Below, piece by piece: positions 1 to 11,606 of a stretch of DNA of 25,507 nt (position 1 is its first letter; the number at the start of each line of letters is the position of its first letter). Below the pieces are notes generated by a model. The model was not told the DNA's origin, did no database searches, and saw nothing but the letters and a program-made list of their open reading frames with translations. The position numbers and the translations under genes were made by a program. The stretch is from Didymodactylos carnosus (taxonomy: Eukaryota; Rotifera; Eurotatoria; Philodinida; Philodinidae), in contig CAJNOQ010002233.1 of the NCBI GenBank assembly GCA_905250885.1, forward strand, positions 1-25,507. The letters are read 5' to 3'.

Positions 1-422
1 TTCATATTCTAAAAATGCCAAAGGGTTTTTCTGATAAAAGTAAAAAACGTTTAAACAGTTATGATATGTTTCAAATGGTTATACCATTTTTCGTATTTTA
101 TAATACCTTTATTTTTTAGAGAGTATATGATTTTACTCGATAAAATACAAGAAAATAACAAACATAAATATACATTTCGATTTTATTCGACATGCTTTTT
201 TGCGAATGTATATTTTTGATCCGAAAAGTAACTGACACTTTAGCTAGTCTATAAGATGAAAGACAACCTCGACAAACTATAAATAAAAAACATACTTAAA
301 ATTCTTCATGCTCAGGGAAAAACAGCTAAAAGCAGAAAATTCTCAAAATCGGACAAATTCCGGAAAAAACTCGGAAAACCGGAATTTGTCCGGAAAATGT
401 GATAGCTGTCGTCTACACAGTT
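1..422. other. Non-coding flank with one short hairpin
   Basis: AT-rich sequence with no credible open frame on either strand. The only structure I see is a perfect 14-bp inverted repeat, CGGACAAATTCCGG at 350-363 and CCGGAATTTGTCCG at 379-392, separated by 15 bases. It lies just outside the foldback element that starts near 423 and could be a remnant of another element's end. Confidence 0.5.
350..392. repeat. Perfect 14-bp inverted repeat (hairpin)
   Basis: The arms 350-363 and 379-392 are exact reverse complements around a 15-base A-rich loop. The CCGGAAT/ATTCCGG arms are GC-richer than the surrounding DNA. There is no U-tract that would suggest a transcription terminator, and in a eukaryote a transposon-end remnant is the likelier explanation. 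The function is unknown. Confidence 0.6.
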
Positions 423-1309
423 GACTTTAACGTATTCGGTACAATAATGTTCGATAAGAACCGTATTACAGAGTAAGAAATCTCTTTTTTCTTACATGGT
501 GCAAGCTCAGGACTACAGAATAAATGAGTAAGCATAGCATGGATTTAGTCACTGATAAAGAGAGGATAAATATTTTCAATTTTAGCATTCTGTCTAAGAA
601 TCATTGCACTAGGAATACGATCAGAAGCGGTTGATCCGTGACGTCTCCTAAATCCACTGTAAATTATTGCTGAAGAATAATCCAAACATCTCCTTGTTCC
701 CAGAATAGACAGACTGTACAAATCCCGGTACTTGTATTAATACTATAAAAAAGGAAAACCAACTATTTTTTTGATATTAACAGTTTTATTCATAGACGGA
801 ACAAAAAACTGAATGTATTTCACTAGACCATTTATCAAGAACCGCGGTAAACCTAGATCCCGCGTAAGCCAGACTTATGACAACATCGCACAACGTTATT
901 GTTTAAAAAAATGAAATGAAAATTTGGTAAATATTAAACACTGGTCCGTGGGAACAAAAGACTTTGAGAGATATCTGGAATCCTGGAGTCTTTGGTGTAA
1001 TGTAAGTATCATCATTAGTATAGTCCGTCTATTCTGGGAACAAGGAGAAGTTTGGATTATTCTTCAGCAATAATTTACAGTGAATTCAGGAGACGTCACG
1101 GATCAACCGCTTCTGATCGTATTCCTAGTGCAATGATTCTTAGACAGAATGCTAAAATCGAAAATATTTATCCTCTCTTCATTAGTGACTAAATCCACGC
1201 TACGCTTACTCATTCAGTCTGTAGTCCTGAGTTTGCACCCCTTGTAAGAAAATAGAGATCTCTCACTCTGTAGTACGGTTCCTGTCGAACATTATTGTGC
1301 TGAAAGTCA
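423..1309. mobile_element. Foldback-type element with ~295-bp inverted arms
   Basis: The left arm (about 423-718) and right arm (about 1020-1309) are near-identical reverse complements over almost 300 bp, with a few substitutions and small indels. For example, the segment reading ATTATTGCTGAAGAATAATC at 664-683 returns inverted near 1054-1073. The left arm carries about 8 extra bases near 430-438. The ~300 bp centre (719-1019) has no open frame, so this is a non-autonomous foldback or long-TIR element rather than a transposase carrier. I could not find convincing target-site duplications. Arm divergence of several percent suggests a moderately old insertion, or loss of gene conversion between the arms. 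The superfamily is not assigned. Confidence 0.85.
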
Positions 1310-2508
1310 TTCGAACTTAGGTCTGAGATGACCAATCCTTATCATCATATTGAATATCAGTTTGATATTTCGTAAATTTATTATACACAATGTGTATGTA
1401 TGTCATTTTACTTATTCATTCAGTTAAAGTGGTGATAAGTGAACAACTAGTAGTTGAGCAATATGAATAATAATAATACTCAGGACATAAAAAAAGACCA
1501 TATGTATCTAGAACACCTAGAGAGAATATGCGAATATAGTGATATCCATGGAATTTTAAAAGTGGAGTTGTTCACGTAATTAATAATGCGATATACGATA
1601 TTCCACGTGTCTTTTGAGAAGGTAGGCGTATCCTATTATTTTTACCTTATTGTGCAGTTCTCTCTATGTTGTTGTTCTTTTCACCCTATATTATAATCAA
1701 GAGAAAGTTGATAGTCACTCACCACTAACAAGCGTGAATAGTTTCATGCTGTGTTCGATTGTCTAAACACAAGATACAAAAAAACTCACATTCAATTGGC
1801 TTTCTCAATTTTTCTTTTTTTTTTGTTACAGAATGGTGACAAAAATCAGAATTTTTATGAATACATAGACAGAAAATTAAGTCTATCACATTTTCTAATT
1901 TCTATTGTGTCTTAAACAGACAATTAAAACTAACAGAGAAACGCTATCTGAGTATTCGATTTTATGCCTTGCACGTACGGTAAACAATGATTGAGAATAT
2001 TACAGTCCGTCGAAGCGTTTCTCTTCAGTTTTATATGAGAAATCTATCCTATTTGTAATCAATGAATAGTAGTCAGAGTGGGTAGCACATCTATTACTGA
2101 AGGTTAGAGATACATATTTCTTCCATATAGTTTGAGCCTGATCATTTCATGCGTCTATTGATTCAAACTTTTCTTTCAGCATGCCAGAAGTGAATAAAGT
2201 CAGTCACCGTATGTCTATATGATTATTGTTTTATTCTTGTTAACAATGAGATGCTTTCACAGCAAGTAATTACTGAAAAACACCTTTGCTTATAGTAAAA
2301 AAAAAACGTTTCCTTCATTTATCATATTGTCACCTATGTGTAAAACATGAAATATATTGAATTTAGTAAATATCATTTTATGTGTAAAATAGTGCGTGTT
2401 GTTGTGCGCACCGGATATTGAGTATTGTTCTTATTTATTTTACTCTATGCAGGTGTGTGTGCATGTGCAAGACTGTTTCCTGTATGTATACGTCTAGCAC
2501 ACACACAC

Positions 2509-2550
<42 letters not shown>

Positions 2551-5500
2551 TTCTGTAGCACAAGTAAAATTTGAGATCGCGTGTGTATCTCTGTATCCTA
2601 GTTAAGAACAAAATACAATTCATAGATATAGAACTTATCACTGAGTCATTAAGAGAATAGAAGTTATTAGAATTGAATTCATTGAATGAATAGGAGAAAG
2701 TATATACTTAAGATTTTTTTAGAGAACAATAGTTGTTTTTTATCGTATAGTATAGACACATATTAAATTGGAAGCTGTAAAGAAGGAAATTAACGCAATT
2801 ATATTTATTAATAATTGGCTTTCACTTGAGCTGGTATTAGTGTGAGGAAAAATAAAACAACAAGTATTCATCAAGCTGCCCAACCTCTTCTTCATAATGT
2901 TGATAAATACTTTAAGCTTATCTAACACGTGTCGCGATTGAAATAATGATTATTTTTTATTGTTAAACGATTAACAAAAAAAAAAGGGATATTTATTAAT
3001 AGTTTTCTAGAGTTGATTTAAACTGCTAATTAAAAACTTCTACTATCACTATTATCATTCTTATCTAAGAGCGTCTATATTCTGTACATGATAGGCTGTT
3101 ATGTATAATAGTGTTCTAAGATTGTGTTGTTTTTCCACACAATTTTCAAAAAGAAAGTGTGAGACTTTTATTGATATAGTCACTTGAAAGAGGCAGAATA
3201 CCAGACTAACCTACTACAATACATTAAGAACTTTCTCGTTTATGTGAACTTTGATTTTCTACTTTTCATATAATAAATAAACGTTTATATCAAAAAGAAA
3301 GTTGTTATTAGTTAACTCATTCTGTGCTAATTCCGTCGTTTGTTTTTCCATCATCACCATCATCAAACACGAATAATATCCCAAAGGTGCCGTTTTGATT
3401 GTATTTTCTTTTGATAAATAATAATTTTCACATATTTTCACATATTGTGCCGTTTATAAATATCAATAACAAGTGAATAAATCTAATAGTATTATAAAAA
3501 TGATCAGACTATCTAAAGTGTTGTGAACATTTAAGGAACTGTAGTTGATCAAGTATTTTAAACGGAAATCAAGATCACCAAAAGGCATATACCGAAAATG
3601 ATACTTTGAACTCAGGATTTATTCATATTTAAACATGATAAGTGGATATGTTTATATAATTCGACAAAAAAAACATAATTTCCTCAGGATATGCACACTA
3701 TGGTATATAATAGACAATGGATGACAAGATTTTTCCGACAAACAAGTAACGAAAGTGCTGTTTTTTAATAATTATTTTCTTGTACAGAAGTATGCTTCAA
3801 GCAAGCTAATAAAGTCTAGAGTCTTTTTTTTTCTTTCAACAAGAAGAAAGTTAACTGTTATCTAAATGGATATCACTTTCAAAACAATCAGATAAAAAGG
3901 TTCACTCTCTTGTTCACTCAATCCTTCTCTTATCAATTCTTTTAGTTGCTGGAGGAGAATTATCATGATTACCTTGTTAAAACAAGGACGGATGACACCT
4001 CACCAAAAAGAAGAAGAGACGATGATACAAACACACTTAGTAATGTTTATATATGTTTATTTAACTGTTAAAAAAATTCTATCATCAAGAATATTTCTTT
4101 TGATATTCAAAATTAAATATTCTTACTGTCATATTCAGTTGTACTTCTTGCCACGTGTTTTTTCAGCAAAATAAAATTATGGAATGTAAAGAATGTTTAA
4201 AAAATAACAGATGGAATATTCATTTTTTGTTCTAGAATGTTAAATGTATAACAAATTAATTAATTTCATATTTTAATTGTCAAATTGATGTAGAAAGTTC
4301 TCTATATTTGGCTAAAAGAAGAAAACGGTTTGTATTTTAACGGTACTTTGTAACAATTTAAAATTACATGCGTACATAAGGCAAGGCGTTTTCAGTGATT
4401 TAAAAATCTATGCCAATTACAAAAAAAAATAAGATCAAAGCACGATCATAAAAACATATGATTGTTTAAGTAATAGGTCATCATAGTAAAAATGGAACGA
4501 ACGACATCATCATCTAAGCGCGATAACAAATTAAGAATAATAATAAACTATTCCCTATAATTTTCTCCTGTCGTGTAACAATTTCCTTTCTCTTTTTATA
4601 ATTATGGGGCGGGATGAAAATGTTTTTGTTTTTTTATTTGTAGTTGTACCGAAAACAAGTTGACTATAACAATTAAAAAAACTCACACACACACAACTTT
4701 TTTTACTACGAACATAATTAGCGGCACATGATTTAAATATCACTTTCATCATTAAAGAAACATAAATCAATCACACTAGAATGGAGGAAAATGATTTTCA
4801 AGCACGAAATTTTAAGCATTTAAAAGTATTTTAGAATTTTACTAAAGAAGTAGAGAGATTGATTATGAAAAACTTGTGGATTTATCATATAGTCTAATGT
4901 CCATGAAAATTTTTACCAATTGCAAGAGAAGGGGTTTAATCTCGTATACTCATCTAATTTGCATCCTTTTTTTTATCAAGAGACTACTCGTCTTATACTT
5001 CTGTTAAATAAAATCAAACACCAATTGAACAGTCAGTGACACGCGTTTGTCTCATTACCACTTGCCTAAACAAAACGTGAGTTGTTAAAAAATTATACGA
5101 TGGAATGTGTTTAAGATTCAAAGTGTTACTAAAACGCTTCAATCCATTTAGCACATTATAATATTATTTTTTTTCTCTAACATAGTATGATTAGAGAGAG
5201 AAAGATCTAATTATATTGTATATATATTTGATTCTCTGATAACATCTCTATCGAAACTTTTATATATCCGTTTTTGTCAAGTATTTTGTCACTCCACCCC
5301 TTTTTTTTCCTTCTTCTTCTTGTCTATTTCTCTTTCTCTTTCTCTAATCGATTCAATATTTATATGTACCGTTTTTTTTTATCCGTTTCTGTTTTTTTCA
5401 AAATTTCAATCAACCAATCAATCTGATTGAGAGAAAGAGAGAAACATAGACGTTATATTTTCGTTTTCTTGTCTAGTTCATTTTCCAATTTGAACATTTC

Positions 5501-5560
5501 GATAAATGAACGTATGTTAATAAAATATCAATTTAATATATATAGTCTGTATAATAAAAA
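1310..5560. other. Gene-poor AT-rich intergenic DNA
   Basis: About 4.2 kb in which all open frames are short (under 75 codons), low-complexity and without recognisable motifs or a coherent exon chain. It contains a GA/CT microsatellite (2511-2548), scattered poly-A/T runs, a pyrimidine-rich stretch near 5300-5345 and AT-rich DNA that presumably includes the promoter of the gene starting at 5561. A TATA-like run, TTAATATATATAG, lies at 5533-5545, 16-28 bases before that start codon. I see no RNA gene. Confidence 0.5.
2511..2548. repeat. (GA)n microsatellite
   Basis: An uninterrupted GA dinucleotide run of roughly 17 units, preceded at about 2499-2508 by a short CA run. On the minus strand it creates an artificial Ser-Leu repeat frame, which is not evidence of a gene. 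Confidence 0.95.
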
Positions 5561-6280
5561 ATGATATCATCAGAAAATAAAACTGTCAAATTATTATCAT
5601 CATCATCATCATCATCATCAAAGAACTATAATTTATCACGTATTAAAAACAATCGTCGAAAACAACAATCAATTATGCTCTGTTCACCAACTGTTACAAT
5701 TACTTGTCAAAAATTACTTTATCCTGAATCACGGCAAGAAATAATATTACCTGATTTAATTCTTGATATAGTTAATGAACAAAAACGTCAATCGTCAATA
5801 CAAAATGTAGCGGAAATGTTAAGAAAAGTGGGAGATGAATTAGATGATAGATTAAATAAGGTAAGATGATTATATTTTTATACAAAATAGTCAAGTGTTA
5901 AATAAAAAGTAAAATAATGACCTACTACTATCACAATAGTATTAGACTTAAATTTTAAATTATATGAATTTAGTAAGATCTGTCATTATGTTTACACTCA
6001 CCTTGCATCGATTATTATTAATGATCCATAAAAATGTTTCTCTTATCTCTCATACACATATTGATTAATAATAAATATTTAGTGTATATTATTTTTGTAA
6101 CTAATGCGGAACATTGCTTACAAAACATTTGATTGATAATATATTTGTTTATATTTTATTTTATTTTAGACATCTTCATCATCATCATCGTCATCATTTT
6201 CCATACAAATAGTTCAATATGAAAGTTTAATTTTACAATATGTGATACCGTTTACTCGATTTCTTCGATTGTTTCTATAA
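5561..6280 (+). CDS. BH3-motif protein, candidate BH3-only apoptosis inducer
   Basis: Two-exon gene: exon 1 at 5561-5860, a 309-bp intron with GTAAGA donor and TTTTATTTTAG acceptor, exon 2 at 6170-6280. The junction is phase 0 and gives 136 residues. An in-frame stop at 5555-5557 supports this start. Residues 83-97 read VAEMLRKVGDELDDR. This fits the BH3 consensus: four spaced hydrophobic positions (V83, L87, V90, L94) and the core L-x-x-h-G-D-E. No BH1 or BH2 (NWGR) region follows; exon 2 gives a poly-Ser run and a tail, residues 112-136, ending VIPFTRFLRLFL, which is hydrophobic with arginines, like the membrane-targeting tail of Bim-type proteins. From the family, such proteins bind the groove of anti-apoptotic Bcl-2 proteins or activate Bax/Bak at mitochondria. 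Poly-Ser at 13-20 and 102-109 is encoded by (TCA)n and may vary in length. BH3 motifs are short, so chance matches occur; the joint layout raises my confidence. Confidence 0.62.
5807..5851 (+). other. BH3 motif (codons 83-97)
   Basis: Encodes VAEMLRKVGDELDDR. The h1-h4 positions are V, L, V and L with the invariant Leu and the GDE triplet, the same spacing as in vertebrate Bim, Bax and Bok. In known complexes the Leu and Asp are the two key contacts, Asp pairing with the conserved Arg of the partner's BH1 region. The motif lies near the 3' end of exon 1, followed by three codons (Leu-Asn-Lys) before the splice donor. Confidence 0.7.
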
Positions 6281-6499
6281 TAATTTTAACTTGAATATAC
6301 GTTCGTTTAAATCCCGGTACAATTAAGAAGTATTATTCATCGTTCTCGCCGTGATCTATCGGTGAATATTGCAATATATATTAAAATTGACACACGGAAA
6401 AACAAACGAGTTATTCAAAAATTGTTTCATCCAATTGTGTTTTTCGGTGCTAATTGACACACACACGTACTCTGATATTTGTTATGTGTATATGTATAT

Positions 6500-6563
6500 A
6501 ATAAATTTCACTTTGTTTTTTACATAAAATATTTATTTTGCTCGATTCTATGTATTTAATAAA
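6500..6563 (+). terminator. Two AATAAA polyadenylation signals for the BH3 gene
   Basis: AATAAA occurs at 6500-6505 and 6558-6563, 220 and 278 bases after the stop codon at 6278-6280. Either could end the transcript. In such AT-rich DNA the hexamer also arises by chance, so this is suggestive only. Confidence 0.35.
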
Positions 6564-6699
6564 CATATGTAAGATAAAGTACTAGTGATATAAAGTTATG
6601 CCTTTTTCTGTTAAGACTCAACGATTAGTTTATAATATTCGTTTAGTTTTGAATGACACATGACTTAACTTGTCATGGATGTCTAAGGAGGACAAGGAT

Positions 6700-7190
6700 T
6701 TTTTAGAGAATGGAATCGGGGCTTAAAAGAGAACGGTTGCCTATTTATGGTCAAATCTGGAGTGATTAGAGAATGGACAGAATAATAAGACGAGAAAGTC
6801 GAAAAGAGAACGGTTCAGAATTCCGAGTTTAAAAGACTGAAAAGAGAACTGTTGTATATTCGAAGAGTGAATTATGATCTATATATCTTGCATTAATTGA
6901 AAAAAAATATTGTACAACAAAATGCAAATATATATAATATTTCAAAAAGGTAGAGCAAGACTAGTAGATTGGGCCTCAGAATATGATTCTTTTACTGTTT
7001 ACGTATCGATGTGTAAATATGAAGAAGCATGCGTATAAAAAATTTTACTTTAGAACTGTACAAACACAGTGAAAAAATTAACTAACTTTTTTTTACTAAC
7101 TAGCTTTTCAGTCCCGTTCTCTCAACAGTGTAAAAATTTAATAATTTTCACTCCATTCTCCATTCAGCCCAAGCACCGTTCTCTTTTCAT
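6700..7190. repeat. Cluster of AGAGAAC/TGG motifs in both orientations
   Basis: AAAAGAGAACGGTT occurs at 6725-6738 and again near 6802-6815, with variants near 6703, 6766 and 6840. The reverse complement (CCGTTCTCT and CCGTTCTCTTTT) occurs near 7114 and 7176. The forward copies are all on the left and the inverted copies all on the right, which suggests the degenerate ends of an old foldback or subterminal-repeat element about 0.5 kb long. No protein is encoded. Confidence 0.45.
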
Positions 7191-7783
7191 ACTTTTTCCG
7201 TCTAAGGAATGCGATTGTTTTATCATTGTATGTTTATAACCGTTGAAGAATCAAATCTTAATAGAGATTCTATGAGGTTTACTAAGAATGAAGAAGTTAA
7301 CCTCTATTGTTCCAACTTTCGGATATATTCGCTTTTAAAAACTATCGTAAATCTAAAATGCATCAATTTATTTCAATAGTATGCAAAGTTACTCTATCTA
7401 TTGTATAAAAATCGATATTGTGCTTATCCTATTGTACAGAATTAATGAAATTGTTAAGTCTGATTTGATTCAATAAAATCAAAAATTGATTTTATTTTTC
7501 ACTTCATTAAATGCAATTTAAAAAACTTATCTACTTATTAACATTATGATTAACATGAATTTTTTTCCCTTCTCTACATATTTTTAAAGCCAATTGTTCA
7601 CCAATTTTGTTGAATACACATACAAATGTCAATCAAAATCAGTTTTTTTTTCTCTTTAACACGCGATTCTATGTACAATTAACAAGTACATACTAAATGT
7701 TAATATTGTGATGTGTTTAGACGAAAAAAAAATCAAAATATTCGTTATCCTGCCAAAATTTTAATTGACAATCAAGTTTTGTG

Positions 7784-7802
7784 ATAGTAGTAGTAGTAGT
7801 AG
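7784..7802. repeat. (TAG)n microsatellite
   Basis: A short trinucleotide run of about six TAG units in non-coding DNA. Confidence 0.8.
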
Positions 7803-8485
7803 AATTTCAATTCAATTAACTTTCGATCATCCTATTTCATGTTACAACTCGAGATCATCTATGAAATAGTTGTTAAATTAATTGATAATTATTTTCTACT
7901 TTTTTTTCTTTTTCTGCTTCTACATCCACATTGACACTTGACAAAAAATAAAAAACTTATCAGCAATTCATAAAAACAATTATGTGAAGATAAGAAGATC
8001 AATATGTCATTATTATTCATTTAAAATATGCCATTTAATATATACATCAGATTAGGGATTAACAGTTCTTATTGTGTGTTGAATTATTGACTAATGAAAA
8101 TTTGACTGAAAGATTTCTTTCCTATATGAAGATATTCTCAAGTTGAGTTATATACGATAGATATTGATGATTAAATGAGAAATATTAAAGTGACTATTTT
8201 CATTATTAACGTATGAAAAAGCGTAGTAGAATATTTTGAACATTTCATTGAGTTTTGTTTTGTTTTGATAAGATATAACGACAATAAAATAAGTGATTAA
8301 ATGTATCATCCGAAAGAAAAGCAAAAAAAAACATAATTAAATAGGTACAGAATGATAATAAATTAGTTTTATTTAAGTGTGAAAATAAATTCTAGAGGCT
8401 ATCAAATAAATATGAGACACTCATATAACTTATTTACTTAATATTTAATAGTGTCAAAAATTAAATCATTTTATATCTGATTTGA

Positions 8486-8513
8486 TCATGATGATGATGA
8501 TGATGATGATGAT
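8486..8513. repeat. (ATG)n microsatellite with palindromic ends
   Basis: About nine ATG/GAT units. The run is bounded by TGATCATG on the left and GATGATCAT on the right, so its ends are mutually inverted and could extrude as a hairpin. It is non-coding. Confidence 0.8.
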
Positions 8514-11500
8514 CATAGAACGTGCTATAATTCATTAGTGTAAGACTAATACTCTAGACTAACATAATTTATATAATATTGATCAACTACTTATAGACAG
8601 ACTATTAAAAATTGTTTAAGATTATATATTCAAATAAAATATATCGGTCTAATTGGAATATATATTGAAAACTTATCTTGACAAAAGTCAATAGAATTTG
8701 AAGTAAAAAAAACAACATAAACTCTTGTATCCGATAAACATTAGCTGTACATATATAATTTAGTGTCAAAAACGGAAATATAGGAAAAGATCATCTTAGA
8801 ATAATAGTGTGTGTTTAATTTTGACACGCGTTATAATATCAAATTTAAAATCTATTTAATTTTCATGATTTTTAACATACACATAATTATACATGATTTT
8901 ATTTTAAAAATTTTCGATTTTTTTTTTCCACTCTATCTAGAGTGTGATGGCAAACACGTGTCACCAAAAATGAATTGTAAATAGTAAACATATTGTTCAT
9001 ATATCTTCATCTACTTGACTTATGCATGAAGATGTACTTCAATAATACTTTGAATTTCTAATTTTTGTATAGAAGTGTGATACAATATACTTGAATGTGG
9101 AGGTGACGATGATAACTACTTGAAATAATTTACACAATAAATTTTCTTCATTAGAGAGAAAAAGAAGAGTGACATATCAATGATACTAGCAAGTTGTTCA
9201 TAGAGTCAACTATTTTATTCTAAATCTTTGGTAATAACTAACATTCATTGACAAATACAACTTTCTTTTTTTGTTTTCTCCAAAATTTACAGTTCTAAAA
9301 TGTTATGTAGTATTAACTCAACGAATATAAAAAGAATGATAATATTCTACTTCAACTATTGAAAACGTTTTGTGAAATATATTGTTTAACTTGTTGTTGA
9401 TAATAGTTTTGATAAGTATTGAATTGGAAACGTTAAATAGTCGATATCAATTCTCTTTCTTTGTTATGATATGCCTTTTGTTTTTATTATTGAATTTAGA
9501 AAACTTTGATCTTATTGAAATATGATGATAAGTACCGTCGTTTATTCCAATAGATCACATTGTAAATTGATATGAACTCACGTAACATTATTTGTACGCA
9601 GGTCAATATTCATCTACTTCAACTTCTTTTTTTTTGTTGCTTTTCTACTGCTATTCGTTTCATGTATTTGATCTCAAATTGAAGTACCATGATACGGTAG
9701 AATAAAACAAAAAAATAGGGGAGAGGAAATGTTGTATCTAAAGACGCTTTTCTTTCATACGACAATTTAACTTTAATCAACCATTCAATTTACATCCACT
9801 TTAATTCGAAAAGAGAATCATATAAATTACGCATATCACTCGACGTATACCGCCGTAGTTGCTCGAAGATATATTATTTATTACTTAAATGATACATATA
9901 CTGTTACATGTTTCCTTCAATATTACATGATCATTAATACCTACTAATTGAAAGTTAATTTCCTACTTCAATATTATGAATTTTATCAACCTTCACAATA
10001 ATTAGAAAGATCAAACATAATAAACATCAAACTATGTTTCATATAGAAACGATCACTGAATGTACTTGGATTATGAATTTAGATGAGGTTAGAGAATTTT
10101 TTCGTCTTTTGAACAATGGAAGAATGTTTTTTGAATCTAGACAGTTAATAGTCAGATGAGGTTATCGACACTTCGGCAATGTTAACGAAGTGAATACACA
10201 AAAAACATATGTCGAGTATGATCTTTGCATCATTTCAAGATTTAATATCCTTTTGTTTCAGATCTAACACAGTTTTAGATAATAATCGATTACAGTATTT
10301 TTATCGGTATGTCAGTATGTTACTTGATGGTCGAATATATACTCACTCACTCAATTCAGTGAAAAGATACAAACGCCATAAATATCAATGGTAATGGATG
10401 TGATGGATTCTGAGACTAAACTCTGCCGTCGTGTGTTTGTACTATTTATTAATTAGTCTTGCCTTAAAGAACATTCTTACCACCCACTAACAGAGTGAAC
10501 GAAATTAAATATTTTTTTTGTTTTCGTGATAAGTCTTTTTCTCTCTCTTTCACACATACACAGACACCTATTGTCACGAATACAAGCGAAAGCGAAGAAA
10601 TTGATCTTTTCTACAAAATTACGTTTATGCATAATTAATAAAGTGTATATGTTTTGTTATTGGGTTTTACTTTTTCTCTCTCTGCCTCGAGGTATGTGCA
10701 GGTGCTGATGCATTCAAGAAATACAGCCACACAATTGTTGATAAATCATTATAAAAACAACAAAATTTAATTATATCTTATCGGTTTTACTCTTTCTCTA
10801 GAAAAGAAAAGAACGTTGATACATTTGATTATATCGAAACTTAATCATCTTTCATTTCTTCTGGTATGGGGTGACACACTACGTATATTCGATTAACAAT
10901 ACAGACAATAGAGAAAAAGATGTGTACAATTAAAATTGATTCAATACGACCTATATCGCACTTGTCGGTAGTGGATTTAAAGAGAAAGAAAAAAAATCAG
11001 TTTTACTCAGTGGACTTGATACCGCTAGTCTTCTTATCAAAACCACCACAAGTTCTCAGAAACTATTTTGTCTCACGCATTCTGAATCCACCTGTATATA
11101 CATCTACGAGGAAAGTGACATATTTATGTGTATAGTTTTAACACAGTTAAAATACAATCCATGCATGTCCTAATCAACTGATAAGGCGTTTTGTTGAAAC
11201 ATGTAAATGGGCGTTTGCTGATTAATTAGAACAAGTTTAAAACAATAAAAACATGAAGTGAATTGTCGATTGGTTTAGTGACTATTTTCTAAGCACGTTT
11301 TAGTGGGTTAAAAAAGTGACAAACAAGTGTCAATCAGGTACAATCAGCGAATTAATATATACCATCCTTCCTATGACGCCTATTCATTCGACTTGTAGAT
11401 CTTTGTTCATCATGGTATTTTAATTGTCTATTCCGGATGTCTCTCTAAATGGACGTCAAAAAGTAAATGTTTACTCCTCCCCGTTCATTATCCCATCTTT

Positions 11501-11584
11501 ATAAAAATTTACTTTTTGCTTTTAGTAAACATCAACATCCTTTTCACTTAAGTACAATGTAGTGGTAAAATAGGATTTACTTTA

Positions 11585-11606
11585 AGAGAGAGAGAGAAAG
11601 AGAGAT
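11585..11606. repeat. Short imperfect (GA)n run
   Basis: Roughly ten GA units with one interruption, in non-coding DNA. Confidence 0.8.

Noticed and set aside
2435..2641. Minus-strand frame of 68 codons with a Leu-Ser repeat
   Set aside because: The repeat is the translated GA/CT microsatellite; there is no domain or splice context.
3965..4174. Plus-strand frame of 69 codons
   Set aside because: Lys/Ile/Phe composition expected from AT-rich DNA, with no motif and no neighbouring exons.
5561..5869. Reading the BH3 gene as a single 102-codon exon, or as the start of a multi-domain Bcl-2 protein
   Set aside because: A strong GTAAGA donor follows codon 100, and a phase-0 acceptor at 6170 gives a sensible tail. 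Exon 2 then stops after 36 codons without BH1 or BH2, so a full Bcl-2 fold is not present.
11457..11518. Inverted pair CAAAAAGTAAA / TTTACTTTTTG as a transposon
   Set aside because: The arms are only 11 bp and low in complexity, so chance is likely in this AT-rich DNA.
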